A DNA stretch of 52,274 nt from Treponema sp. Its GTDB lineage: Bacteria; Spirochaetota; Spirochaetia; Treponematales; Treponemataceae. The translations under genes and the position numbers were made by a program. Position 1 is the first letter of the stretch, and every line of letters begins with the position of its first letter. Below the pieces are notes generated by a model. The model was not told where the DNA came from, ran no database searches, and saw only the letters and a program-made list of their open reading frames with translations. Location of the stretch: contig NZ_JAILGZ010000080.1 of assembly GCF_024696245.1 (NCBI RefSeq), forward strand, positions 1 through 52,274. The letters run 5' to 3'. Of this stretch, positions 32,700 through 40,433 are shown piece after piece.

Positions 32700-33751
32700 T
32701 AGACTGAATCATCAAAAGAAAGGGGGATTTCATCATTAAGAAAAAATCCTTCTGTAAAAGCAGAGGTGGAATAGATTGCTGCCACAGAATCGTCGTTCAT
32801 GCCGGAACGAAGAAATTCTCCAAGCCGCTTTTCCTCAAAAGGAATACGTGAGGTCAAAAGTGGCGGTAATGTACAGAACCGCATTTCCCTAACCTTGCTT
32901 ATACTATAGTATAACACAAAAAAGTAATTTGTCACAACTTTTTTATTCAATTTGTCATTATTAAAGCGCAGGTCAATACAGACCTTTTCTGTAGTCTTAA
33001 GTTCCCTGTTGTACTGAATGCGTATGCTGCCCCTGGCTTTTTTATCCTTAAGGCTGTATTCGTAAGGGAGGATAAGCCACTGCAAGGGACCGTCTACCTG
33101 CATATGGTTAAAAAATGCAAGAAGGCCTGATTTTTCTGGCAGGGGGTCCTGATAAAGCCCGGTAATCCTCTGGTCTGCTGTGTCTTTATTCTGGTCCCGG
33201 GGTTCTTCCTCTTTTTTTTCTGAATCCCCTGAATATGAAGAATCTATTTCCATAAGGAGCTGTGCTACAAGACTTTCTGTAGCTTCTATTCCTTTTTCTT
33301 CCAGAAGAAGGGCAAGATCTGCAGCTTTCTTTTCTTTTCCGGGGAATTTTGAGGCAAGAAGGGCGGCTCTGGAAATGATTCTGGTATTTATTTTTACTCC
33401 CAGGTTCTGCATCATGGCAAGAAGTCTTTCTGTAACGGCGTCAGGCTGAATGCCCTGGGATAAGAGAAAGTTTTGTATTCTTGAGTTTTCTTTTGAAGAA
33501 AGGGAAGGGGCAGACGGAACAAGAAGAATCTTTCCATCCGGGGAAGTTTTTATTGTTGCTGCAAAAGCCTGTCCTGCTTTTAAGGGCAGGGGACTTTTTA
33601 CCTTTACCCTGTTACCGGCAAAGTAAACAGTGTAATTCTGGGGAGAATCTTCTGATAGTACCCGTACATAAACAGAACTGCCCTCATGAACTTCCGTTCT
33701 GGAATTGTTCACAAGGGCAAGGTTCTGTGTCTGAATAGAAATGTAATTCAA
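32699..33751 (-). CDS. FliK/YlqG-like protein
   Basis: A 350-aa cytoplasmic protein. The N-terminal part (about 1-100) is beta-rich (VYFAGNRVKVKSPLPLKAGQ); a charged acidic linker lies about 175-200; the C-terminal part (about 205-350) contains PLQWLILPYEYSLKDKKARG and a strand-helix core resembling the hook-length control FliK C-terminal domain. Gene order rplS-ylqG-ylqH in Bacillus supports the call. It begins 22 bp after rplS. Function in flagellar hook length or export is an inference; the match is weak outside the position. Confidence 0.55.
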   Translation of the reverse strand: MNYISIQTQNLALVNNSRTEVHEGSSVYVRVLSEDSPQNYTVYFAGNRVKVKSPLPLKAGQAFAATIKTSPDGKILLVPSAPSLSSKENSRIQNFLLSQGIQPDAVTERLLAMMQNLGVKINTRIISRAALLASKFPGKEKKAADLALLLEEKGIEATESLVAQLLMEIDSSYSGDSEKKEEEPRDQNKDTADQRITGLYQDPLPEKSGLLAFFNHMQVDGPLQWLILPYEYSLKDKKARGSIRIQYNRELKTTEKVCIDLRFNNDKLNKKVVTNYFFVLYYSISKVREMRFCTLPPLLTSRIPFEEKRLGEFLRSGMNDDSVAAIYSTSAFTEGFFLNDEIPLSFDDSV

Positions 33752-33773
33752 GACTTTATCTCAGGCGCAAAAA

Positions 33774-34220
33774 TTATTTTGCGTTTGCTTCTTTAGCAGC
33801 TTCTTTGATAGCCTTTTCTTCAGCTTCAGCAGCAGCATAAGCAGCCTTGTTAGCTGCAAATTCAGCATTAGCTTTTGCACCAAGAAGTTCCTTAATCTTA
33901 GCAGCCTTACCGATCTTATCACGTACGTAGTAGATCTTTGAGCGGCGTACTTTACCAGGACGTACAAGTTCAACTTTTACGATACGTGGGCTGTGAAGTG
34001 GGAATACACGTTCAACACCTACACCGTAGCTTTCCTTACGTACTGTGAAAGTCTTACCAATACCCTTGTTTTTTATGCAGAGTACAAGACCTTCAAAAAT
34101 CTGAATACGCTTTGTCTTACCTTCGATAATTTCAAAGTGTACTTTTACAGTATCGCCAACTTTGAAGCTTTCTGCATTCTGCTTTGTCTGTTTTGCTTCA
34201 ATGGTCTTAATAATGTCCAT
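33774..34220 (-). CDS. rplS: 50S ribosomal protein L19
   Basis: A 148-aa protein; I start at the ATG of [11 protein letters not shown] (34220), with AGGAG upstream. An in-frame upstream ATG would add 20 residues that overlap trmD. Typical L19 motifs: [45 protein letters not shown] and [17 protein letters not shown] helical Ala/Glu/Lys-rich tail (about 30 residues) extends beyond the usual 115-aa length. L19 sits at the 30S-50S interface. It starts 1 bp after the trmD stop. Confidence 0.97.
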   Translation of the reverse strand: MDIIKTIEAKQTKQNAESFKVGDTVKVHFEIIEGKTKRIQIFEGLVLCIKNKGIGKTFTVRKESYGVGVERVFPLHSPRIVKVELVRPGKVRRSKIYYVRDKIGKAAKIKELLGAKANAEFAANKAAYAAAEAEEKAIKEAAKEANAK

Positions 34221-34221
34221 G

Positions 34222-35028
34222 CTATTTCTCCTGATTGCCACGCTGTAATCTTCGCAGCAGTCTGTTTTTCTTACGGTCATTTTTATAGGTTACATAGCCC
34301 GTAAGTTCTTCAATCATTTTTTCTGCTTCTTCAGTAAGAGTACCCGTTAACCTTGCAGTCTGAATTAAATCAGGTCTGTTTCTTAAAGTTTTTTCCAGGC
34401 TCTTTCTAAGACGCCACTTTCGGATTTCTTCATGGTTGCCGCTTCTTAAAACAGAAGGAACTTCCAGGCCCTTGTACACTTCCGGTCTCGTGTACTGGGG
34501 ATATTCCAAAAGGTTGCCGTTAAAACTTTCTTCGTTCAGTGATTCTTCTGTGATTACACCGTCAACAAGACGATAGATTGCATCTACCATAACTGTTGCA
34601 GCAAGTTCTCCGCTGGACATTACATAATCTCCAATGGAAAGCTCTTCATCAACATAAGTGTCAATGATACGCTGGTCTATACCTTCGTATCTTCCGCAGA
34701 TAAAAACCAGATTTTCTTTACGGCTAAGTTCGACTGCCTTTTTTTGAGTGAACTGCTTACCACTTGGCGTCACGTAAATAACGTGCTGCTGTTTTTTGTA
34801 AGCCTGAACACTGTCCAAAGCCCGTCCAAGAGGTTGGGGCATCAAAAGTTGTCCTGCTCCTCCGCCATAGGTCCCGTCGTCACAAGTTTTGTGTTTATCC
34901 AGGGCAAAATCCCTGATATTCACTAAATCGTAAGCAATAATTCCCTTTTCCACAGCTTTTGCCATGATTGAAGTTTTGAAAAAAGCTTCAGGAATCTCAG
35001 GGAATAAGGTCAGCACTGTAAATTTCAC
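34222..35028 (-). CDS. trmD: tRNA (guanine37-N1)-methyltransferase
   Basis: A 268-aa SPOUT methyltransferase that makes m1G37 next to the anticodon in tRNAs reading codons such as CCN and CUN. Motifs: [43 protein letters not shown] and [20 protein letters not shown], which form the trefoil knot and SAM site. The start is 5 bp after the rimM stop. The C-terminal tail overlaps the RBS of rplS. Confidence 0.97.
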   Translation of the reverse strand: MKFTVLTLFPEIPEAFFKTSIMAKAVEKGIIAYDLVNIRDFALDKHKTCDDGTYGGGAGQLLMPQPLGRALDSVQAYKKQQHVIYVTPSGKQFTQKKAVELSRKENLVFICGRYEGIDQRIIDTYVDEELSIGDYVMSSGELAATVMVDAIYRLVDGVITEESLNEESFNGNLLEYPQYTRPEVYKGLEVPSVLRSGNHEEIRKWRLRKSLEKTLRNRPDLIQTARLTGTLTEEAEKMIEELTGYVTYKNDRKKNRLLRRLQRGNQEK

Positions 35029-35033
35029 AGGAG

Positions 35034-35612
35034 TTACTCCAGAATCCAGAGGTGCATCAGCTGCATTTTCTGAGCTTCAACATCAACTTCGCCAATAAAC
35101 TCATCCTTAAACGGAACATATACCGTCTTTGGATTTCCTTTTTTGTTCAGTTTGACGCTGTCTGCCAGTAATGAACAACTCTCGGACAGCAAAATCTCAA
35201 CGAGATAGCCTGATCCGCCTTCCAATACGTTTGTGACTGTGCCAACAACATGTTCTGCTGCCGGTGCGTCTTCCGCCGTTTCCTTATAAACTATTGAACA
35301 ACCCTTAAGGTCTTCAATATACCACTCACCCTTCTGCAGAGGATGTGCGTATTTGCGTGGAACTACGATCTCCCACCTGTTGTATTTTGCAGCTTCTTCA
35401 GGTGAATTTATTCCCGCTAACTTCATATACAGAACAGCTGCTCCTTCCTTAGTTTCTTCAACCTTGAAAGTCTTTTTTTCTTCGCCGTTCACTAAAGTCA
35501 CTTCTTCCATATTTGCAAAATGCTCATACTCGCCGGAAGTGCTTTCTACTTTGAACTCGCCCGTAATTCCGTGTGAACCCCGGACAATACCTACAACAAA
35601 CTGCTCTACCAT
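35034..35612 (-). CDS. rimM: Ribosome maturation factor RimM
   Basis: A 192-aa protein. The N-terminal domain opens VGIVRGSHGITGEFKV; the PRC-barrel part has GEWYIEDLKGCSIVY and VPFKDEFIGEVD. It aids 30S maturation near S19. A somewhat acidic loop lies in the middle (ETAEDAPAAEH). It lies 12 bp after khpA. Confidence 0.93.
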   Translation of the reverse strand: MVEQFVVGIVRGSHGITGEFKVESTSGEYEHFANMEEVTLVNGEEKKTFKVEETKEGAAVLYMKLAGINSPEEAAKYNRWEIVVPRKYAHPLQKGEWYIEDLKGCSIVYKETAEDAPAAEHVVGTVTNVLEGGSGYLVEILLSESCSLLADSVKLNKKGNPKTVYVPFKDEFIGEVDVEAQKMQLMHLWILE

Positions 35613-35624
35613 TCTAAGCTGCCA

Positions 35625-35858
35625 TTAGTCCAGGATTTCAAGAGTGTAACGAGTACCATCTTTGCTGGATGTTGCACTTAAAACTGTACGAAGAGCTTTT
35701 GCAATACGACCGTACTTTCCAATAACTTTGCCAATGTCACCCTGAGCAACGCTGAGCTGAAGAACTCTTCCGCGGTCACCCTCGGTTTCTGTTACAGAGA
35801 CTGCATTTGGATCATCGACCAATGATTTTGCAATGTATTCAATCAGGTCTTTTTCCAT
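35625..35858 (-). CDS. khpA: KhpA KH-domain RNA-binding protein
   Basis: A 77-aa single KH domain with the IGKYGRIAKALR loop and helix (variant of GxxG: GKYG). The family binds RNA and partners KhpB in cell-size and translation control. It sits between rpsP and rimM as in many Firmicutes and spirochaetes. RBS GAGG lies before the ATG. Confidence 0.93.
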   Translation of the reverse strand: MEKDLIEYIAKSLVDDPNAVSVTETEGDRGRVLQLSVAQGDIGKVIGKYGRIAKALRTVLSATSSKDGTRYTLEILD

Positions 35859-35877
35859 TGTTTAGTTCCTCTGTAAA

Positions 35878-36144
35878 TTATTTGGCAAGAGATTTTCCAG
35901 CAGCGGACAAGCCCTTAATGTTGAAAAGCTTTTTCACCATGTCAGTAGGCTGTGCACCTACGCTGAGCCAGTACTTTGCACGTTCTTCATCAAAGCATAC
36001 CTGATTAGCTTCTACAGCGATCGGGTGATACTGACCGATTTCTTCGATTGTAACTCCATCACGTGGTTTGCGTGAATCCTGAACTACAATACGATAGTCC
36101 GGGCGCTTTTTTGTACCGAACTTCTTGAGTCTGATTTTTACCAC
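35878..36144 (-). CDS. rpsP: 30S ribosomal protein S16, GTG start
   Basis: An 88-aa S16: [20 protein letters not shown] opens it and [15 protein letters not shown] lies toward the end. I place the start at the GTG of 36144 because GGAGG is 6 nt upstream; an ATG at 36180 gives an extension unlike S16. It is the first gene of the operon rpsP-khpA-rimM-trmD-rplS. A sigma70 promoter lies about 80-105 bp upstream, and the leader has short hairpins. Confidence 0.95.
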   Translation of the reverse strand: MVKIRLKKFGTKKRPDYRIVVQDSRKPRDGVTIEEIGQYHPIAVEANQVCFDEERAKYWLSVGAQPTDMVKKLFNIKGLSAAGKSLAK

Positions 36145-36221
36145 TTTAATCCTCCGAAGGTCTCTCACGAACGGGGTCAAGACCTAAGATATAGTTAGCA
36201 CACCATACAGTGTGAATGGGA

Positions 36222-36250
36222 ATGATATTGAAAAACAGGGCTTTAGTCAA
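36222..36250 (-). promoter_or_regulatory. Predicted sigma70 promoter of the rpsP operon
   Basis: Minus strand -35 TTGACT (36245-36250), ideal 17-bp spacer, -10 TATCAT (36222-36227). The 70-nt leader holds CACAC/GTGTG (about 36200-36216) and AGGTCT/AGACCT (about 36158-36185) hairpins; the second ends right before GGAGG, so it could mask the ribosome site. Confidence 0.75.
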
Positions 36251-36331
36251 TGGTAAACTGTCCCTTATGTTGACGAATTAAAGAATACTCTGCGTTTTAC
36301 TGCGGGGTAAAAAAGGGACCAGGGATTTAAA

Positions 36332-36363
36332 ATAAAAAAACCTGCATCTAAGTGATACAGGTT
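36332..36363 (-). terminator. Terminator of the tRNA-Asp gene
   Basis: AACCTGCATC (36339-36348) pairs with GATACAGGTT (36354-36363), one wobble, 5-nt loop, with TTTTTTTATTTT after it on the minus strand. Confidence 0.9.
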
Positions 36364-36366
36364 ATT

Positions 36367-36440
36367 CGGGATGTACGAGGCTCGAACTCGTGATCTCCGG
36401 CGTGACAGGCCAGCGCGATAACCAACTTCGCTAACACCCC
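36367..36440 (-). tRNA. tRNA-Asp (anticodon GUC)
   Basis: 74 nt on the minus strand. Acceptor GGGGTGT/ACATCCC, anticodon loop CTGTCAC with GUC, T-arm with GTTCGAGCC. The CCA end is not encoded. It is followed by a terminator and then the promoter of rpsP. Confidence 0.95.
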
Positions 36441-36710
36441 AAAAGTGTTGATATATTAACCATATACATTTATTGTGTCAAGGGACTTTTGTGGTTTTTC
36501 GTAATTTTTTTTTATTTAAGGCCCGGGGTGTCTGTTTTAGGCGGGCTGCTTTTTTATATGACGGCACGACGGCAGTTTCTTAAGGCTTTTTTATTCAGCT
36601 TTATACCATGGTTTTATCCTTTACTTTTACCTTCATTTAGACTTTTAATTAAACCTATTTATATAGAAGATTTTCTAGTTTATTTATCTTTTCTGCTGTA
36701 AAATAAAGCT
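36441..36710. other. Non-coding region between tRNA-Asp and the LuxR regulator
   Basis: 270 bp of A/T-rich sequence with an unlikely 70-codon hydrophobic reading frame (36489-36701). It must contain promoters for the diverging genes, but I see no convincing -35/-10 pair and no clear ribosome site before the regulator ATG. Confidence 0.4.
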
Positions 36711-38120
36711 ATGCTTATAAGTCCTGGTGAACTTTCCAAAAAGATGCTGAATTTTTCATATTCATATTTTCTCGTTGATGCCAGAAATGACAGGGAATCC
36801 TATTTTGCCCTGTCTGTTGAGCAGTTAAAGGAAAATCCCCTTTGTGTGGCAGGGGTCTTTTTGAACTATATAATGGAAGGAAAGTTAAAGGAAGCCTGGG
36901 ATATTATTGATCTTATTCCGGAAGAATCTACCCCCGGCAGAAATTTCTTTCTTAAAAAGGGCCTTGTTCTGGTTCACCCGGAAGTAACCTGGAAGGAATT
37001 TATAGAAACACTTGATCTTTTTAGAAGGCTGGGGATTTCAATCAGTTCAGTTGTTCTTACGGCAGCCAGGCCGACTTTGCTTAACGGTTTTAATGACTTT
37101 ACAAGACTTGGGCCTTTTCTGGAAAAAAGAAAGGATCTGATTATAGAGTATGTGTCTCATCTATATGGTAAAGAATGTGCACCTTTTATCTATAAACTTT
37201 GCCTGGCAGAATATTATTATCAGATTAACAATCTGCTTGAATCGGAAGTGCTGGTCAGTCACGTAATTAAGGAATTTGATGCAAAAAGTGAGAGAAGGCT
37301 TTTGTTTGCAGCACTTTCACTTCAGTCCAGAATTCTTTTGACTCAGGGAAGGACTGTAAATGCGGAAAGTTATATTCAGGATATAAGAAAACTGGTAAAA
37401 GAGGCAGGAAAAGCAGAGTTTTCTTACAATATTGATGCTGCAGAAGTAAAATGTGCCTTTTATGAGGGTAATTATTCTTTGGTGAATGAATGGTTTAAAA
37501 ATAATGCCCCTGATGAATTTTCTGACTTTAACATGCTGGACTTGTACCGCTACATGATAAAAATACGCTGCTATATTATTACCGAAAAATATGCAGCTGT
37601 AGTTGCCCTTACAGAAAAACTCAGGCCTCTGTTGATTCTGGGAAAGAGGCATATGGACCTTTGCGAAATCGATATTCTTCTTGCGGTGAGTTTTTATAAT
37701 GCAGGCAAAAAAGATCTGGCTTTTGAAGCTTTGGGAAGGGCTCTTAAACTTGTAAAGCGCCGTAAGTATTACCGCCTTATCGCTGATGAAGGAGAAGCTG
37801 TAATTCACCTGCTGATTGAATACGTTAACCTTAAGGGAAGCAGTCATTTTTTAATGGATCTTATTAAAATTACAAGGGAGATGGCTATTAAGCATCCTTT
37901 GTACCTTAAAGTTCAGTACGAAAATAATAAGGTGTTTTCTCCTATGGAAATAGATGTGCTAAAACTGCTGGAGCAGGGTAAAACTAAAGAAGATATTGGT
38001 GAATACTTTTTTATCAGCGTAAATACCGTTAAGTATCATATAAAGAAAATCTATGGAAAGCTGGGTGTTTCTTCTGCCCATCAGGCGGTTTGGAAGGCCA
38101 GAATATCGGGTATTATTTAG
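36711..38120 (+). CDS. LuxR-type transcription regulator with helical repeat region
   Basis: A 469-aa protein. The C-terminal 65 residues are a LuxR helix-turn-helix: SPMEIDVLKLLEQGKTKEDI, then SVNTVKYHIKKIYGKLGVSS. The rest is all-helical with TPR-like pairs (for example AEYYYQINNLLESEVLVSHV), resembling the regulatory half of MalT-type proteins. The ATP-binding domain of MalT is missing. Such regulators are frequent in treponemes. It lies 165 bp upstream of the cyclase operon and may control it (inference). The start has no strong Shine-Dalgarno. Confidence 0.8.
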   Translation: MLISPGELSKKMLNFSYSYFLVDARNDRESYFALSVEQLKENPLCVAGVFLNYIMEGKLKEAWDIIDLIPEESTPGRNFFLKKGLVLVHPEVTWKEFIETLDLFRRLGISISSVVLTAARPTLLNGFNDFTRLGPFLEKRKDLIIEYVSHLYGKECAPFIYKLCLAEYYYQINNLLESEVLVSHVIKEFDAKSERRLLFAALSLQSRILLTQGRTVNAESYIQDIRKLVKEAGKAEFSYNIDAAEVKCAFYEGNYSLVNEWFKNNAPDEFSDFNMLDLYRYMIKIRCYIITEKYAAVVALTEKLRPLLILGKRHMDLCEIDILLAVSFYNAGKKDLAFEALGRALKLVKRRKYYRLIADEGEAVIHLLIEYVNLKGSSHFLMDLIKITREMAIKHPLYLKVQYENNKVFSPMEIDVLKLLEQGKTKEDIGEYFFISVNTVKYHIKKIYGKLGVSSAHQAVWKARISGII

Positions 38121-38175
38121 AAAAAGGGGTAAAAAATTTAACAAATTTACAATTTTTTTATTAAATTTGGCTTAA

Positions 38176-38193
38176 ACTATCCTTTTGGATAGT
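38176..38193. repeat. 7-bp inverted repeat upstream of the cyclase gene
   Basis: ACTATCC-TTTT-GGATAGT, a perfect small palindrome 93 bp before the cyclase ATG. No T-tract, so it is more likely an operator or leader hairpin than a terminator. Confidence 0.45.
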
Positions 38194-38285
38194 GCGGACT
38201 TAAGTTAGCTGATGTATACTTAGTAGCTGGGATAGAAGAATTTTTTCTGGGGAAGGGTGCCCTGGTATTACTGGAGTATATTTAA

Positions 38286-40433
38286 ATGAAGTCCAATAAA
38301 AAAGAAAAAAATTTCCCTCTTGGGGTAAAGCTTGCAATTATAATTGGTTTTATAGTACTGGCATCTCTTGGTACTGTAACTTACCTTAACAGTTATTTTG
38401 TCTCTAAAGATGTACGTATTACTGCAGAAGAAAATAATCTTACTATTAATACCCGTTCTGCTTCTACCGTACAAAATGAACTTACAGATTTAAGGGCTAA
38501 TGTACTTCAGCTTCTTGACCTTATAAATGCTGCAAGCGGAGGAAAAACTTCTGCCCTGTCAAAACAGGCTGAGGCTTTTTTCTTTGAAAGAAATCAGGGA
38601 ATTGCAGAAATTGCAGTCCTTACTGATTTTGGCAACGGGGGCAGCCTTCTTCTTCATACAGACTTAAAAAATAACAGGTTTTATACTTCCAACGAAATTG
38701 ATTCTGATGTAACGGAAGGTCTTTTTATTCAGCTTGAAAAAGATCTTCACCGGGCCTGCAGGGGTGAGACTATAGTCCTTAATGTTTCGCCTTTTTATAA
38801 GAGTGCCATGCTGGGGCTTTTGATTCCTTACAGGGAAAATGGTCTTGAGCAGTGCTGTATGATTCTTTTTAGTCTGGAAGAGATTTCTTCTATACTGGGT
38901 ACCGGTTCAATTAACGAAACCTTCCTTATTAATGACAGTGACGAACTTCTCTGTCATCCGGAAAATGATCGTGTGCTTTCGGGACAGAGTATGAAGAATC
39001 ATCCCCTTGTTAAACTTATGAGGGAAAAAAATCAGAACAGCGAAGAAAGCCGTCAGATTGAATATAATGGCAGCAACTCTAAGGGTAAAAATATCCGCTA
39101 CATCGGTGCCTATCAGAAAACAAGTATTGCAGATATTTCTGTTTTAACTTCCGTTCCTCTTGATACTGTTCTTGAGGGAGTAAGGACAACAAGAAAAAAT
39201 AATCTTTATCTTATGGGCGTTGTTCTTTTTATCTCCATAATTTTTATCCTTACTTTTTCACGCTATGCAATTTCAAGACCACTGCGTCATCTTACTGCTT
39301 CTGCGGAAGAAATTCAGAAGGGTAATTTTAATACTCCCCTGATTTCTCTTTTAAATACAAAGCGTCGTGATGAAATTGGTCTTCTTAATAAATCAACTCA
39401 GGATGAACAGGAATTCCTTAATACATTTGCAAGGTTTACTAACCGTGGTGTTGCAAAAGCCATTGCCCGTAAGGAAATTGATTTTGAACCTCACCTTAAG
39501 GATGTAAGTATTTTCTTTAGTGATATCCGTGGTTTTACTGCAATTTCTGATGGTTTTAAAAACCGCTTTGGAGAAGAAAGTCCTAGAGAAATCATCGGCT
39601 TCTTAAATGACTATATGAGCCGCATGGTTAACTGTGTAACTATTTCTGGTGGAACAATCGATAAGTTTGAAGGAGACGCAATCATGGCTGTCTGGGGAAT
39701 CCTTAGGGATGAAGACTTAAGCTTTGAAAATCTTCCTGATTCAGATCCGTCTAAAAAAGAAAAGGAAGCCCTTCATCATAAACACATTCAGCAGGATGCA
39801 ATCAGTGCAATCAGGGGAACTATTGCAATGCGCTATGCCCTTATGCAGTACAACAAGGATGCAGAAGCATTTACTAAGGCCCACGAACATGAAGCTAAGG
39901 CAAAATACAAGCCTCATATCAGAATCGGATGCGGTATAAATACTGGTCGTGCAACCTGCGGTATTATGGGAAGCGAAGACAAGATGGAATATACTGCTAT
40001 CGGAGACAGTGTAAACTTTGCCAGCCGTACAGAAAGTTCCAACAAGCCATGTGGTACTGACATTCTTATTACTCAGGATACATACAACCTTCTTAAAAAA
40101 GATTACATAAAGTGTGAAGAAAATAATTTTACTCTTGCAGAAGAAAACAGGGTAAACGAAATCGTTGTAGAAATGATTCCTGTTGAATTTGAAGTTAAGG
40201 GTAAGGGTGCCCAGCATTTTTACGGTGTAGTAAATATGCCGCAGTTTGATATAGAAGAATTTTTTAAGACTGCAGATAAAGACTTTAAGCTTGATAGTGA
40301 TTGTGCCCGCGCAGTTGGTAAGTTTGGACCAAAGACATTAAATGAAATGAGAAATCTCCTTGGTATTCCAATTCCAGAATTTGAATCGGTGAACTTAAAT
40401 GAAGAAGAAAATAAGATTCAGGTTAAAAAATGA
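38286..40433 (+). CDS. Membrane adenylate cyclase (class III) with Cache-like sensor and HAMP
   Basis: A 715-aa receptor cyclase. A transmembrane helix (about 13-33), a periplasmic Cache-like sensor (about 40-300, ETFLINDSDELLCHPENDRV), a second helix (about 307-326) and HAMP (about 330-380) lead into a class III cyclase domain (about 400-640). Both metal aspartates are present (FFSDIRGFTA and FEGDAIMAVWG), as are the transition-state Asn and Arg (DSVNFASRTES). The Lys in DKFEGD and Thr in EYTAIGD indicate ATP rather than GTP as substrate. It makes cAMP in response to an unknown outside signal. GGAG precedes the ATG; the next gene starts within its last 12 codons, so they are one operon. Confidence 0.9.
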   Translation: MKSNKKEKNFPLGVKLAIIIGFIVLASLGTVTYLNSYFVSKDVRITAEENNLTINTRSASTVQNELTDLRANVLQLLDLINAASGGKTSALSKQAEAFFFERNQGIAEIAVLTDFGNGGSLLLHTDLKNNRFYTSNEIDSDVTEGLFIQLEKDLHRACRGETIVLNVSPFYKSAMLGLLIPYRENGLEQCCMILFSLEEISSILGTGSINETFLINDSDELLCHPENDRVLSGQSMKNHPLVKLMREKNQNSEESRQIEYNGSNSKGKNIRYIGAYQKTSIADISVLTSVPLDTVLEGVRTTRKNNLYLMGVVLFISIIFILTFSRYAISRPLRHLTASAEEIQKGNFNTPLISLLNTKRRDEIGLLNKSTQDEQEFLNTFARFTNRGVAKAIARKEIDFEPHLKDVSIFFSDIRGFTAISDGFKNRFGEESPREIIGFLNDYMSRMVNCVTISGGTIDKFEGDAIMAVWGILRDEDLSFENLPDSDPSKKEKEALHHKHIQQDAISAIRGTIAMRYALMQYNKDAEAFTKAHEHEAKAKYKPHIRIGCGINTGRATCGIMGSEDKMEYTAIGDSVNFASRTESSNKPCGTDILITQDTYNLLKKDYIKCEENNFTLAEENRVNEIVVEMIPVEFEVKGKGAQHFYGVVNMPQFDIEEFFKTADKDFKLDSDCARAVGKFGPKTLNEMRNLLGIPIPEFESVNLNEEENKIQVKK

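Noticed and set aside
36489-36701. 70-codon hydrophobic reading frame upstream of the LuxR gene
   Set aside because: No ribosome site, no domain, A/T-driven hydrophobicity and close to the tRNA; more likely non-coding.
37317-37847. 176-codon open frame antisense to the LuxR regulator
   Set aside because: No family features; opposite strand has a clear HTH protein with helical repeats.
38176-38193. Small palindrome as terminator after the LuxR gene
   Set aside because: No T-run on either strand; stem only 7 bp.
38121-38285. Cyclic-di-GMP or other riboswitch before the cyclase
   Set aside because: None of the conserved core motifs I know were visible in the leader; covariation search not possible here.
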